A stretch of 64,000 nucleotides of DNA from Actinomycetaceae bacterium TAE3-ERU4 (GTDB lineage Bacteria; Actinomycetota; Actinomycetes; Actinomycetales; Actinomycetaceae). The stretch covers positions 248,001-312,000 of the forward strand of contig JAHUUJ010000001.1 of assembly GCA_019218365.1 (NCBI GenBank), written 5' to 3'. Position 1 is the first letter of the stretch. Each line of letters starts with the position of its first letter. Under the pieces are notes generated by a model. It did no database searches, had not been told where the DNA came from, and was given only the letters and a program-made list of their open reading frames with translations. This document shows positions 1 to 8,181 of this stretch, piece after piece. The position numbers and the translations under genes are program-made.

Positions 1-239
1 CGCATGTCTAGAATAGGTATTTGTTCCGTAGGTGGTTCTGGAAGGAATAGCATTCCAAATGGGGCATGCGTTTTCGTCGCGAATTCTTGTAGCTGGTTGA
101 GGGTAGGTTTTTTCTCTCCTGTAATCCAATCTATATATTTGGAGAATTTGTCGCAGGCGGTTTCGAAATCCCATCCTGCTCGTTCTCTTGCCCATTCTAA
201 GAGTTCTGGTTCTACATCTACATAGACCGGTTTAGTCAT
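1..239 (-). CDS. ImmA/IrrE-type protein, N-terminal part (partial)
   Basis: Only the first 79 residues lie in the window; the rest runs off the left edge. The start is the ATG at 237-239, preceded by a strong GGAGGTG ribosome binding site. The visible part is an XRE-like helical domain with the pattern WARERAGWDFETA, then GEKKPTLNQLQEFA, then FLPEPPTEQIPILDMR. That run is typical of proteins in which a helix-turn-helix-like segment precedes an ImmA/IrrE zinc metallopeptidase (HExxH) domain, which would lie outside the window. In phages and integrative elements such proteins cleave or antagonise the XRE repressor during induction, and an XRE repressor gene follows at 1042-1710. The family call is good; the peptidase domain is inferred. 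Confidence 0.7.
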   Translation of the reverse strand, partial: MTKPVYVDVEPELLEWARERAGWDFETACDKFSKYIDWITGEKKPTLNQLQEFATKTHAPFGMLFLPEPPTEQIPILDM

Positions 240-388
240 TGTTATTTCACCTCCTCATTCCTTCATGGTTAATTTAGTCTATGTAGGTTGTGTTGCGTAG
301 ATGAATACGGGTCACATCTTCATTTTGTTGAACATTTACGTGTGGATACCCCGCCACTATACAGACGGGGTGTGACATATTTTTGGAG

Positions 389-1012
389 CTATTTATCTTT
401 CCGGCTTCTCGTGCCTCTAAAAATATATCCAAGTATGAGAAAGAAGAAGCCTTTTGTGGCGATACTTGAGAGCAAGGCTTGCTGTTTAGGGGCAGCTGTT
501 TGATTGTTTTGTGCTTTAGAAGCAGGTGTCTTAGTTGTCTGTTCAGCAGCAATCTTCTTCTTGGGAAACATAGTAACGAGTAAATATTGGAACATTCCTA
601 CCCATGCTTTACCCACTATTAGAGCAGCTATCAAGGTAATTATAAGGTTATTAGTTTGTTGTATTTCGAGCTTATGGAAAATGGTTACTATAAACATTCC
701 AACTACAATAGAAGCTAGTGCGGGGGCAACTGTATTCTTAAGAAGTATTTTTTTATTCTTAGAGTCCCATCGACAAAATAGACTTCCTACTATCAGCGGC
801 ACAAGAGCGAAGAGGTTCGACACAAGCCAAACGGGCATTGTATAACCTGGCAAAGCTGCACTACGAGGACAGGAAAAGCGAATCAAAAAATACATTTCAG
901 CTAAGGCCACTAAGGAAAACATCACCATAAACACATATGCGGCGCGAGCTTCAAGTTCTTTTTGTCGCATAAATTTATTCTTTTTTTGGGATGGGGTTTT
1001 AACTTTTTTCAT
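389..1012 (-). CDS. Membrane protein of unknown function
   Basis: The 207-residue product has a basic N-terminus (MKKVKTPSQKKNKF) and about four to five hydrophobic segments, roughly residues 25-46, 60-80, 93-113, 120-145 and 186-198. A lysine/threonine/alanine/glutamine-rich linker precedes the last segment. I recognise no enzyme motif. It sits between the ImmA-like gene and the XRE repressor, all on the minus strand, so it is probably cargo or an exclusion-type protein of the same element. No clear ribosome binding site precedes the ATG at 1012; a second ATG at residue 15 is possible. Confidence 0.55.
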   Translation of the reverse strand: MKKVKTPSQKKNKFMRQKELEARAAYVFMVMFSLVALAEMYFLIRFSCPRSAALPGYTMPVWLVSNLFALVPLIVGSLFCRWDSKNKKILLKNTVAPALASIVVGMFIVTIFHKLEIQQTNNLIITLIAALIVGKAWVGMFQYLLVTMFPKKKIAAEQTTKTPASKAQNNQTAAPKQQALLSSIATKGFFFLILGYIFRGTRSRKDK

Positions 1013-1041
1013 CAGTTTTCTAATGTTTTTTGGATTTTTAT

Positions 1042-1710
1042 TTATTCTGCGTGTGGGATGTCTTCTGGTTCGTAACTAGAGGCCGCGAGACGTTGCTGTT
1101 TCTCAACAGATGACGGGACAGCCTCGGTGTCCTCTACCGGACGCAACGGAATAGGAGAGGGCACTTGCTCTTCATCGGGAAAACGTGCCACATCCCATAC
1201 TCCCTGACTAAAAACTGGTGAAGTAACTTTTTTGTCATATTCTGGGGATAATGAGCGTTGAAGCTCAAGTAATTCCTTTTTCCCTTCTTGCCTTAGCGAG
1301 TGAGCGAAGTCTATAAGCATCTGCGATGTTAGGGGAACTTCAGTTTCGTACTGGATAGAAACCGTAAAAGATGTATGCCTATCGAGGGCATCAGTGCTTT
1401 CAATTTCTATTCCGTTAGTGCTGTAAACAATTCCGTCAGGATTTCCTTCGTCATCTGTCGTGTAGTCATAAGTGAGTATGCTATCCACATCTCCAGTCTC
1501 CAACAGATTTTGACTGGTTCCTCGCTCCCATTGAAGAGCTTGATCTAAACGAAGAAGTGTGTCGGCTCGAAAAGAATCTTTTTCCTCATTTTCGATAATT
1601 CTCACAGTTCTTGGAGTGAGAGCAGCATGTTCAGCAAGTGAAACAGCTGTATTCATTCCTAACTCTACACGTCTAACTTGAACAGCATTAGCAAGTTCTT
1701 TAATACCCAT
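1042..1710 (-). CDS. XRE-family transcriptional regulator (CI-like repressor)
   Basis: The 222-residue product begins with a helix-turn-helix domain (residues 1-65): VQVRRVELGM, SLAEHAALTPRTVRIIENEE, then the LLRLDQAL helix. The remainder is acidic and Pro/Glu-rich, with no peptidase motif that I can see. I chose the ATG at 1708-1710 because the HTH starts right after it; the reading frame is open further upstream only through TTG codons. The gene is divergent from a second small XRE gene (1870-2132), with an AT-rich 159-bp interval holding two inverted repeats between them. That is the CI/Cro arrangement of temperate phages and integrative elements, so this is the likely lysogeny-type repressor. 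Its targets are inferred. Confidence 0.7.
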   Translation of the reverse strand: MGIKELANAVQVRRVELGMNTAVSLAEHAALTPRTVRIIENEEKDSFRADTLLRLDQALQWERGTSQNLLETGDVDSILTYDYTTDDEGNPDGIVYSTNGIEIESTDALDRHTSFTVSIQYETEVPLTSQMLIDFAHSLRQEGKKELLELQRSLSPEYDKKVTSPVFSQGVWDVARFPDEEQVPSPIPLRPVEDTEAVPSSVEKQQRLAASSYEPEDIPHAE

Positions 1711-1758
1711 AAAGTTAATTAAACAGGAACAAAAAGAAAAGAACAAGACATGAAATGA

Positions 1759-1790
1759 ATTACATTAAGGTAATTTATTTGTTAAAACAA
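1759..1790. promoter_or_regulatory. Probable operator region between divergent XRE genes
   Basis: Within the AT-rich interval 1711-1869 there are two short inverted repeats: ATTAC-N6-GTAAT at 1759-1774 and TTGTT-AA-AACAA at 1779-1790. XRE repressors usually bind such dyads in the shared control region of divergent repressor and cro-type genes. A strong AAAGGAGG ribosome binding site (1856-1863) serves the rightward gene. I could not fix a single convincing -35/-10 pair in so AT-rich a stretch. Confidence 0.4.
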
Positions 1791-1869
1791 GCTTTTTACT
1801 TTATTTTATTTACTTTTATTCCTCCATTCTGGATTTATCAAAAAAGAATAAATAGAAAGGAGGTTGAAA

Positions 1870-2132
1870 ATGCAGATTACAATCACCCTACCAACTTCTA
1901 CTTCGCCAAAGATTCAAGTTGTAGAAGAAAAAACAGAATTACCTATTGGGGAGCAGTTACGCAGAGAACAAGCCGTAGCCGGTCTTAGTAGAGCAGCTGC
2001 CGCCCGACTCACTGGAGTAACAGAGCGAGGATTATTCCAAATAGAAAACGGCAACGTCAAAAACCACGAGACGTAACAATAACGAAAATTCGCAAAGCAA
2101 TCGCCGAACATCTCAAAGAAAATGCCGTCTAG
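1870..2132 (+). pseudogene. Small XRE/Cro-like regulator, frameshifted
   Basis: Translation from the ATG at 1870 (ribosome binding site AAAGGAGG) gives 68 residues with a clear HTH core (GEQLRREQAVAGLSRAAAAR, LTGVTERGLFQIENG) and stops at 2074-2076. In the -1 frame the expected third part of the domain continues at once: KPRDVTITKIRKAIAEHLK, ending at a TAG at 2130-2132. One extra A in the five-A run near 2059-2063 would join both parts into a standard protein of about 87 residues. The break is therefore a single-base deletion in a homopolymer, a sequencing error, or a -1 slip site. It faces the repressor gene and is followed by an antirepressor, as a Cro homologue would be. Confidence 0.65.
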
Positions 2133-2154
2133 CAGCTGGAACCTGCTAGACGGC
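2124..2154. repeat. Perfect 12-bp inverted repeat over the stop of the Cro-like gene
   Basis: GCCGTCTAGCAG (2124-2135) and CTGCTAGACGGC (2143-2154) are perfectly complementary around a 7-base loop. The left arm contains the TAG stop codon of the restored XRE frame. No T-run follows on the plus strand, so this is either a weak terminator, an RNA-stabilising stem or a protein-binding dyad. The antirepressor start lies 38 bp further on. Confidence 0.6.
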
Positions 2155-2192
2155 GAAACAGCCACAAAATACAACGACAAGAAAGGTAAATA

Positions 2193-2959
2193 ATGACTGA
2201 ATTAATTCCATCTTACAGCACTCAGCTAGTTGCTGAGAAGATTAACGGTGTGCCGTTTGTTGCCGCGAAGCCCATTTATGAAGCTATCGGCATTAGCTGG
2301 CCAAGCCAATATAAGAACCTGCGGTCACGCCCTTGGGCAGTTATTGCCGAATCGACAATAACTGGAACAGACGGAAATGCTACCAAATGACAATGGTTAA
2401 CCGGCGCACCCTAACCATGTGCCTAGCAAACATCCAAACCGGAAAAGTCAAAGACCCAAACGCCCGCACACTACCAGAACACCAATGCAAAACCGCAGAT
2501 GCACTAGACAAATACTTCAACGACGACGGAGCAGTCAACCCCAACGCTGCCGAACACCAAATCAACGCGATTATTTTCCAAGCCTGCGCACAAATGGAAC
2601 TATGCCAAGCCGCTAAAGGGCTAATCCACCCCGACCATTTAGAAGCCAAGGCCCGCGTGATTCTCGCTCATGGAGTTGGTGAGCACGCACAACTCGACGA
2701 CAGGAAACGCCCCCTATAGGTAAAGGACTTCCTGAAAGAAAAGAACCTCTCTAAGAAACAAATATTACGAACCGCAGGGACTTTCAGGAAACGCGCTAAA
2801 GCCGCATACACGCTAGAGCACGGTGAAGAACCTAAGAAATACCCACTAACTCTCACCAACGGGCAGACCCGCGACGTGTACGCATACACTGAAGCCGAGC
2901 GTCCCCTACTCGAACAAATCTGGACCCAATACTACACACCCACCAAACAAACAGATTAG
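2193..2959 (+). pseudogene. Phage antirepressor, broken by a frameshift and a stop
   Basis: The first 65 residues (STQLVAEKINGVPFVAAKPI, YEAIGISWPSQYKNLRSRPW) match the N-terminal domain of P22-type antirepressors. The frame ends in TGA at 2388-2390, but the family pattern continues one frame over with MTMVNRRTLTMCLANIQTGK. That second frame runs to a TAG at 2717-2719 and then continues in phase (KDFLKEKNLSKKQILRTAGT, ending YYTPTKQTD) to a TAG at 2957-2959. Restoring one A near 2385-2388 and changing one codon would give an intact protein of about 255 residues. Antirepressors inactivate a phage repressor, here probably the product of 1042-1710. Two independent lesions suggest real decay. Confidence 0.75.
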
Positions 2960-2980
2960 GAGATAAAAATGAATTTGCAG

Positions 2981-3547
2981 CTAGTTGAAGGTTTGCTGGA
3001 TGAAATCTGTGTGAAGTACCCCGAGTTCGCTATACCAGCGCAAGAAAATCTCCCCCTGAACCTTCCCAGTGCCAACAAAAAAGAATCCTTGCTGACTATT
3101 AATACGATCGATGCTGGCCTGGTCTTCAGCGATTTTCTTGAGAACTGATTGGCCGTCAAGCGCAACTTCGCCAAATGGGGGCAAGTTGTTTTCCCCGCAA
3201 TTAGCAATGGTTTGGTCGCCTATACGAACGACGACCATCAACTTGTTTGCAGGTGCGGCGCTTTTGTTAGTGACGACTATGGCGGAGATTTCCTTATCCA
3301 GCCGGAAGGCAAACTGGTTAACAGTTTGGTCTTGGCTAACGGCAAGAGCTCGCTCACTGAGCATATTTGCGTCGGCGCTTATCTTGTTTGCGTCTTTAGC
3401 CAAGCCATTAGCTTCGATAGCCGTTTTACGAGCCTCACAGGCAATCTTGTTGCTTTTCTTCGCCGCGCGTGCCTGGAAGAACGCAAAAAGACAGCTAACA
3501 GCGCTGATAACAACAGCGGCAGTGCTAATCAGTAACGAATTATCCAT
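2981..3547 (-). CDS. Small membrane-tethered protein, unknown function
   Basis: The product from the ATG at 3547 (MDNSLLISTAAV) has 188 residues: one N-terminal transmembrane helix (about 5-25), an Ala/Lys-rich helical stretch (residues 27-75, likely coiled coil), and a beta-rich C-terminal part (ISAIVVTNKSAAPANKLMVV, QQGFFFVGTGK). The frame stays open to a GTG at 3622, which would put extra residues before the helix, so I prefer the later start. It runs opposite to the antirepressor. Single-pass proteins of this shape are common in actinobacterial phages and islands, but no function is known to me. Confidence 0.5.
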   Translation of the reverse strand: MDNSLLISTAAVVISAVSCLFAFFQARAAKKSNKIACEARKTAIEANGLAKDANKISADANMLSERALAVSQDQTVNQFAFRLDKEISAIVVTNKSAAPANKLMVVVRIGDQTIANCGENNLPPFGEVALDGQSVLKKIAEDQASIDRINSQQGFFFVGTGKVQGEIFLRWYSELGVLHTDFIQQTFN

Positions 3548-3734
3548 ATCCACAGCATACAAAAATGCCACTCTAGAAGCCAAAGACTGGAAAATCGTAC
3601 ATGAATATCTAGCTAATGACACCTGTCTAAAAGAAATAGAAAGAGAATTAGAAGAACTAATCTAGTTTCTCTTCTAAAAAATTTACCAAATTACCCACCC
3701 TTAGCTACCGCTATGCCTAAAACAGGAGGAAAGC

Positions 3735-3935
3735 ATGGTTAAACGCCGATTTTACTCACAAGAAGAAACCGCAGAACAACTCAACTGCAGCGTAAAAACC
3801 GTACGGCGCTATATCCAACAGGGACGACTAAAAGCAATACGCCTACCCGGTAGCCGTACAGGAAAAACCGGGGCAATCCGAGTAAGTGCGAAGTCCATCG
3901 ATGAGCTAGAAGCCGAGGTAGGAACAACCGTATGA
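3735..3935 (+). CDS. Excisionase / MerR-like HTH DNA-binding protein
   Basis: The 66-residue product is almost entirely one winged-helix domain: YSQEETAEQLNCSVKTVRRY, IQQGRLKAIRLPGSR. This is the helix-turn-helix plus wing pattern of Xis/excisionase-family proteins. The ribosome binding site AGGAGG lies just before the ATG. Its stop TGA overlaps the ATG of the next small gene by four bases, implying coupled translation. An integrase remnant lies 170 bp downstream on the opposite strand, so the likely role was directing excision of the element or silencing its promoters. Confidence 0.75.
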   Translation: MVKRRFYSQEETAEQLNCSVKTVRRYIQQGRLKAIRLPGSRTGKTGAIRVSAKSIDELEAEVGTTV

Positions 3936-4099
3936 AAACTGAAGCGCTCTTCGTTATTAGCGGGTTTATATGCCTTATTTTCCTGCTTTCTCCCACCGGT
4001 GGAGGCAGCCCTCTACTGTTCGCTACCCCGTTCCCGACATTCCTAATAAGCGCACCTGTTTTGGGGCGCACACTCAACAAAACCGAAAGGAGAAAATGA
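3932..4099 (+). CDS. Small hydrophobic protein, 55 aa
   Basis: The ATG overlaps the stop of the excisionase gene (ATGA). The product (MKTEALFVISGFICLIFLLS and on) has two hydrophobic stretches split by a TGGGS turn and ends in a basic tail (LNKTERRK). It closes at TGA 4097-4099. That stop again overlaps an ATG (4096) with an AAAGGAG site before it, but the next frame stops after 11 codons. So the operon once continued and appears cut off where the integrase remnant begins. Function unknown. Confidence 0.5.
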   Translation: MKTEALFVISGFICLIFLLSPTGGGSPLLFATPFPTFLISAPVLGRTLNKTERRK

Positions 4100-4105
4100 A
4101 CAACA

Positions 4106-4282
4106 TTAACGCTCTTCTAAGCGGTGTATAACCCTTTCTTTATATAGCCAATCTACTGCGTCTCTGCGCAAGCGAAAAGTATGTGGAGCGGTAACTCTTT
4201 CATTTTTACCGGGGATTCTATAGCGCGCCTGGTAGTTGCCAGATGGTAGCTTTCGCACGCTCCCGAAATTTGATTTTGCCAT
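4106..4282 (-). pseudogene. Phage integrase, N-terminal fragment only
   Basis: From the ATG at 4282 the product reads MAKSNFGSVRKLPSGNYQAR and ends 58 residues later. This is the AP2-like arm-binding domain found at the N-terminus of tyrosine recombinases of actinobacterial phages and integrative elements. The core-binding and catalytic (R-H-R-Y) domains, about 300 residues, are missing. It starts near the 3' end of tRNA-Ser and points away from it, as integrases do beside their attachment site. The fragment marks the right boundary of a defunct element and cannot recombine. Confidence 0.75.
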
Positions 4283-4420
4283 GGCAGAAATATAATCCGA
4301 ACTAGGGACATATTTTTTCTTTTCGTGCCCCACACGTGCCCCACGAAAAGAAAAAAGTTGTCCATAAATTACCCAAATATGAGCTGCTACAAAAAGCCAC
4401 TTTTCCCTGTAATACCAAGC

Positions 4421-4452
4421 AAAAACCCCGCCATTTCAATGAAACGACGGGG
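4421..4452 (-). terminator. Rho-independent terminator of tRNA-Ser
   Basis: Reading the minus strand, CCCCG (4452-4448) pairs with CGGGG (4430-4426), with a further TTTC/GAAA pairing inside, and is followed at once by TTTTT. It lies 8 bases past the tRNA-Ser 3' end. Confidence 0.75.
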
Positions 4453-4459
4453 ATAGGAG

Positions 4460-4547
4460 CGGAGAGTAAGGGATTCGAACCCTTGGTACGGGGTTGCCGT
4501 ACAACGGTTTTCAAGACCGTCTCCTTCGGCCACTCGGACAACTCTCC
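4460..4547 (-). tRNA. tRNA-Ser (anticodon UGA)
   Basis: The acceptor arms GGAGAGT and ACTCTCC pair, followed by a G discriminator. The anticodon loop CTTGAAA carries TGA, the long variable arm is typical of a class II serine tRNA, and the T-loop reads GGTTCGAATCC. Total length is 88 bases with no encoded CCA. Serine tRNA 3' ends are common integration targets, and the integrase remnant starts about 180 bp downstream of this one. Confidence 0.95.
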
Positions 4548-4661
4548 AAGCTTGCTGTATAAGCGAGAAATTATGCTACCACATTTTACGCTTGAGAACA
4601 CCTGCAAAGCTAGGTACTTAAACCCCTTTTAGAGATGGAAGAAAAGATTTACAGATATTTC

Positions 4662-5621
4662 TTAGAGATTTTCTAGAGTCTTTCCATATCGCTCTAAAAT
4701 TGCGTGAGCATAAGCTGGAACTCCGTCCTCAGTGACAGTTGCTGCGCGTAAATCAGCAACCTCAACAACACCAAGAGGACTGTCCCCCATTGCTATTCCA
4801 CGATAGGCCCACTGAAGCATCTGGACATCATTCCATCCGTCTCCGAAAGCAAAGGTTCCCTTTTCGCTTACTCCCAGTTCTTCGCGCAGTACTTCTAAGG
4901 CGCTAGCTTTAGTAATTCCCTGCGGAGCTATGTCGAGCCAAGATGTCCACCCAATTGCATACTCAACTGAATGTAGCCCTGCGGACTTAACTACTTTCTC
5001 AAACTCATCAACGTTCATCTGAGGTTGGCGAGCAACTACCCTAACTACAGGCTCATCCAAGAGTTCTTCTAACTCGACAATTTCTTGTTCCCCGACCAAT
5101 TCTCCTTTGGGGAATGGTTCGGTAAGGCGGAAACCTTTTCCGGCAATTTCTACCCCTAGTAATCCCTCTGGCATTGCTTTACGTAAAGCTAACAATGCTT
5201 CACGAGGAACAAATTTTTTCTCGTGTAGAATCTTCACCAGAGTTGGCGATTCCATGTCTAATCCCACAGTAACTGCACCGTTGGCGCAGACCGCAAATCC
5301 TTCGGTCAGCCCCAGTTGTCTAATAACCCCAGTAATTGCGTTTGGGCCACGCCCAGAGGCCAAAACGATATGCGCTCCCACTGCAATTAGCGCTTCAACG
5401 GTATGTTTCATTCGCGAGGAAATGGTCCCGTCGGCCTGCAAAATTGTACCGTCAATGTCGAAAGCAAACAGTAATTCTGCCGGATTATCAGGCAAATCAT
5501 CCGGGATTACTTTCCTTGCTTCCTCAACAAGTTGGCAATAAGTCCCAGTAGGCGCACCCGGTGCGCGAGTTTTTGCCGTACCGGCAGGTTTGGTTATCGG
5601 ATCAGTAGATTCGTTATTCAT
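4662..5621 (-). CDS. HAD-superfamily (Cof-type) phosphatase
   Basis: All four HAD motifs are present: DIDGT with the nucleophile D55 and D57, the threonine/serine motif in LASGRG, the lysine in ITKASAL, and the acidic GDGWND. The large cap between motifs II and III puts it in the Cof/IIB class, which acts on sugar phosphates, nucleotides or flavin phosphates; the substrate cannot be told from sequence. The 319-residue length includes a non-conserved N-terminal extension of about 45 residues. It lies 23 bp downstream of serS in the same direction and is probably co-transcribed. Confidence 0.85.
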   Translation of the reverse strand: MNNESTDPITKPAGTAKTRAPGAPTGTYCQLVEEARKVIPDDLPDNPAELLFAFDIDGTILQADGTISSRMKHTVEALIAVGAHIVLASGRGPNAITGVIRQLGLTEGFAVCANGAVTVGLDMESPTLVKILHEKKFVPREALLALRKAMPEGLLGVEIAGKGFRLTEPFPKGELVGEQEIVELEELLDEPVVRVVARQPQMNVDEFEKVVKSAGLHSVEYAIGWTSWLDIAPQGITKASALEVLREELGVSEKGTFAFGDGWNDVQMLQWAYRGIAMGDSPLGVVEVADLRAATVTEDGVPAYAHAILERYGKTLENL

Positions 5622-5644
5622 TATGCCCTTAGGTAATACGGCGA

Positions 5645-6922
5645 CTAGTTTTTTGTGGGCTCAAGTATTTCTCTACCGCCAAGGTAGGGACGCAAACCTT
5701 CGGGAACAATTACGGATCCGTCAGCCTGCTGGTTATTTTCAAGAATTGCGACAATCCAGCGGGTTGTTGCCAAGGTCCCGTTCAAGGTAGCAACAATCTG
5801 CGTGCGTCCTTCCTCCGTGCGCTGACGTACTGCCAGTCGACGAGCCTGGTAGGTGGTGCAGTTAGATGTTGAGGTAACTTCCATCCAACGGTTCTGGGTT
5901 GGTAACCAGGCTTCGCAGTCGAATTTACGGGCGGCAGAAGACCCTAAGTCCCCAGCTGCAGTGTCAATTACCCGGTAGGGAAGTCCGACTTTAGCGAGCA
6001 TTTCTTCTTCCCAAGCCAGTAGACGCTGGTGTTCTTCAGCAGCCTCGGCTGGGTCGCAGTAGGAGAACATTTCTACTTTGTTGAACTGGTGCACGCGAAT
6101 AATTCCGCGAGTATCACGGCCCGCTGATCCGGCTTCACGACGATAGCAGGTTGACCAGCCAGCATAGCGCTTAGGGCCGTCACTGAGGTCAATAATTTCG
6201 TCTTTGTGGTATCCGGCGAGGGCAACCTCGGAGGTTCCAGTTAGGTATAAATCATCCGCGGGTAGATAGTAAATCTCATCAGCGTGGGCACCGAGAAAAC
6301 CCGTTCCTCCCATAATTTCAGGAGTTACTAGGGTTGGGGTAACCATGGGGGTAAAGCCTGCAGCTTCAGCCTGATCTAGTGCACAGGTCAGCATAGCGAG
6401 TTCCAGTCGCGCACCGATTCCGGTCAGGTAGTAGAAACGTGCACCCGAAACTTTTGCACCACGTTTCATGTCAATAGCATTTAAACCTTCAGCCAGTTCT
6501 AGGTGGTCCTTGGGGGTGAATCCTTCTTTCTCGAAGTCACGTACGGCAGGGCCTTCGTGACGGAGAACAACATAGTCTTCTTCGCCTCCTGCGGGGGCTC
6601 CTTCGACAATGTTTTGGTGCTTTCGGGCAAGTTCTTCAAGAACTGCCAGCGCTTCGTTAGATTCTGTCTCGGCGGCCTTGACTTGTTCCGCGAGTTCTTT
6701 AGCTTGAGCAAGGATTGCGGGACGCTCTTGCGGCGTGGCTTTTCCTACCGACTTAGAGACTTTCTTCTGTTCTGCCCGTAGGTCTTCGAACTTCTGCAAC
6801 GAGGAGCGACGGGTTTCGTCAGCAGCAATAATTTTGTCAATAAGAGCGGGATCGTTTCCGCGGGCAACTTCCGAGTCGCGGGCTACCTGCGGGTTTTCGC
6901 GGAGAAATTTCAAGTCAATCAT
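5645..6922 (-). CDS. serS: Seryl-tRNA synthetase
   Basis: The 425-residue class II synthetase charges tRNA-Ser (and tRNA-Sec where present). The N-terminus [20 protein letters not shown] starts the tRNA-binding coiled coil, which runs to about residue 110. Motif 2 is seen in [17 protein letters not shown] with the following [11 protein letters not shown]. The serine-site residues TGTSEVAL and motif 3 ([16 protein letters not shown]) complete the catalytic core. Length matches the bacterial family. It reads towards its HAD neighbour and, by chance, a cognate tRNA-Ser lies 1.1 kb downstream. Confidence 0.97.
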   Translation of the reverse strand: MIDLKFLRENPQVARDSEVARGNDPALIDKIIAADETRRSSLQKFEDLRAEQKKVSKSVGKATPQERPAILAQAKELAEQVKAAETESNEALAVLEELARKHQNIVEGAPAGGEEDYVVLRHEGPAVRDFEKEGFTPKDHLELAEGLNAIDMKRGAKVSGARFYYLTGIGARLELAMLTCALDQAEAAGFTPMVTPTLVTPEIMGGTGFLGAHADEIYYLPADDLYLTGTSEVALAGYHKDEIIDLSDGPKRYAGWSTCYRREAGSAGRDTRGIIRVHQFNKVEMFSYCDPAEAAEEHQRLLAWEEEMLAKVGLPYRVIDTAAGDLGSSAARKFDCEAWLPTQNRWMEVTSTSNCTTYQARRLAVRQRTEEGRTQIVATLNGTLATTRWIVAILENNQQADGSVIVPEGLRPYLGGREILEPTKN

Positions 6923-7022
6923 GCGAAAAGTTTACCCCGTATGGGTTGAGTAAACCAATGTTTTAACTCGCATTTATGGCACTAAGCCCGATATTGTCCT
7001 GTCACTTCGCTACTCTATATCT

Positions 7023-8174
7023 ATGGACGCTCTATCTCTGTTGCCTTGGTTCCTCTCTATAGCCTGTGCTGTAGGTGTGGTGGTGCTATTTTTCTATGCC
7101 CCTATTTTTGGGGAAAAGCTTTCCTCGTTAACCGGTGTTTCCGCTGAAAAAACTGGTACTTATGTGGGGGTTAAGTCGTCTTCCCGCCGGGTGTGGGTAA
7201 TTTATAATCCGGTTAAGTCCGAAAAAGTTCCAACTTTTAAGAAAGATTGTTTTGAGGCGGCACGAGCAGCCGGGTTTGAAGATATTTATTTTGTGGAAAC
7301 TCTGCCGGACTCTCCTGGCGATACCCAGGCGCATGAGGCTATAGCTTCTGGAGTTAGCCGAATAATTGCCGCTGGAGGCGATGGTACTGTGCGTTTAGTC
7401 GCTGGGGTCATTGCTGAGTCGGGAGAAAAGGTTACTTTTGGGATTTTGCCCTTGGGTACGGGAAATCTTTACGCTCGAAATGTTGGTATTTCTACCGATG
7501 ATTGGGAACAGAATCTAAAGACCGCTTTTGGTAATCATTCTAGTTTGGTCGATATCGGTTGGTTGCGAGCAACTGAGGAAGTTGTAGATTCTTCTGATTC
7601 AGATGTTTCTCTTGTTTCTCCCCTACATACCGGGGAACACCCTTTCTTGGTAATTTCTGGTTTAGGGTTCGATTCGCGAATGATTGCCGATACTAATCCC
7701 GAGCTAAAGAAACGGATTGGCTGGGGCGCTTATGTTGCGGCGGGTATTAAGAATAGTTTTATTCCTCCCGTTCAGGTAAAGGTCAGTGTCGATGAGGGCA
7801 AAGAAGTTTACGACATGAGTATTCGCTCGCTTTTTGTTGCCAATAGTGGCAAGTTACCTGGGGGAATGAATCTGGTTCCCGATGCTCAACCTGATGACGG
7901 GATTTTGGATATTTGCGTCATGGACTTTAAACACGGCATTATTGGCTGGCTAGCTGTCTTTGGGCAGGTTGTTCTACAGAATCTGGGTCTTCATTTACCA
8001 CCTCGTAAGGGACGTCAGGGGTTTATTCGTTTTAAGCAGGCTGAGAATCTAGACTGTCTAATTCCTGACGGGTATCAGATTCAGGTTGATGGTGATCCAA
8101 TTGGGCGTTACCGTCGTGTCCGCATCAGGGTTCAGCCGCGCGCTTTTGCTTTGGCTTGCCCAGCTCCGCAGTAG
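7023..8174 (+). CDS. Diacylglycerol-kinase-family lipid kinase
   Basis: After one N-terminal membrane helix (residues 5-28) comes a DAGK catalytic domain: WVIYNPVKSEK, the nucleotide-binding AAGGDGTVRLVAG, and the lid motif LPLGTGNLYARNVG. The C-terminal part (GGMNLVPDAQPDDGILDICV, QVDGDPIG) is the second lobe of the YegS/DgkB fold. Such enzymes phosphorylate diacylglycerol or a related lipid on the inner face of the membrane; actinobacterial relatives also act on sphingoid or other lipids, so the substrate is open. The helicase gene starts 7 bp after it, suggesting one transcript. Confidence 0.85.
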   Translation: MDALSLLPWFLSIACAVGVVVLFFYAPIFGEKLSSLTGVSAEKTGTYVGVKSSSRRVWVIYNPVKSEKVPTFKKDCFEAARAAGFEDIYFVETLPDSPGDTQAHEAIASGVSRIIAAGGDGTVRLVAGVIAESGEKVTFGILPLGTGNLYARNVGISTDDWEQNLKTAFGNHSSLVDIGWLRATEEVVDSSDSDVSLVSPLHTGEHPFLVISGLGFDSRMIADTNPELKKRIGWGAYVAAGIKNSFIPPVQVKVSVDEGKEVYDMSIRSLFVANSGKLPGGMNLVPDAQPDDGILDICVMDFKHGIIGWLAVFGQVVLQNLGLHLPPRKGRQGFIRFKQAENLDCLIPDGYQIQVDGDPIGRYRRVRIRVQPRAFALACPAPQ

Positions 8175-8181
8175 GTAGCTG

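Noticed and set aside
2969-3148. 59-codon plus-strand frame with a good AGGAGAT site after the antirepressor
   Set aside because: It runs almost wholly antisense to the better supported membrane-tethered protein (2981-3547) and has no recognisable motif; it may be the start of a lost gene.
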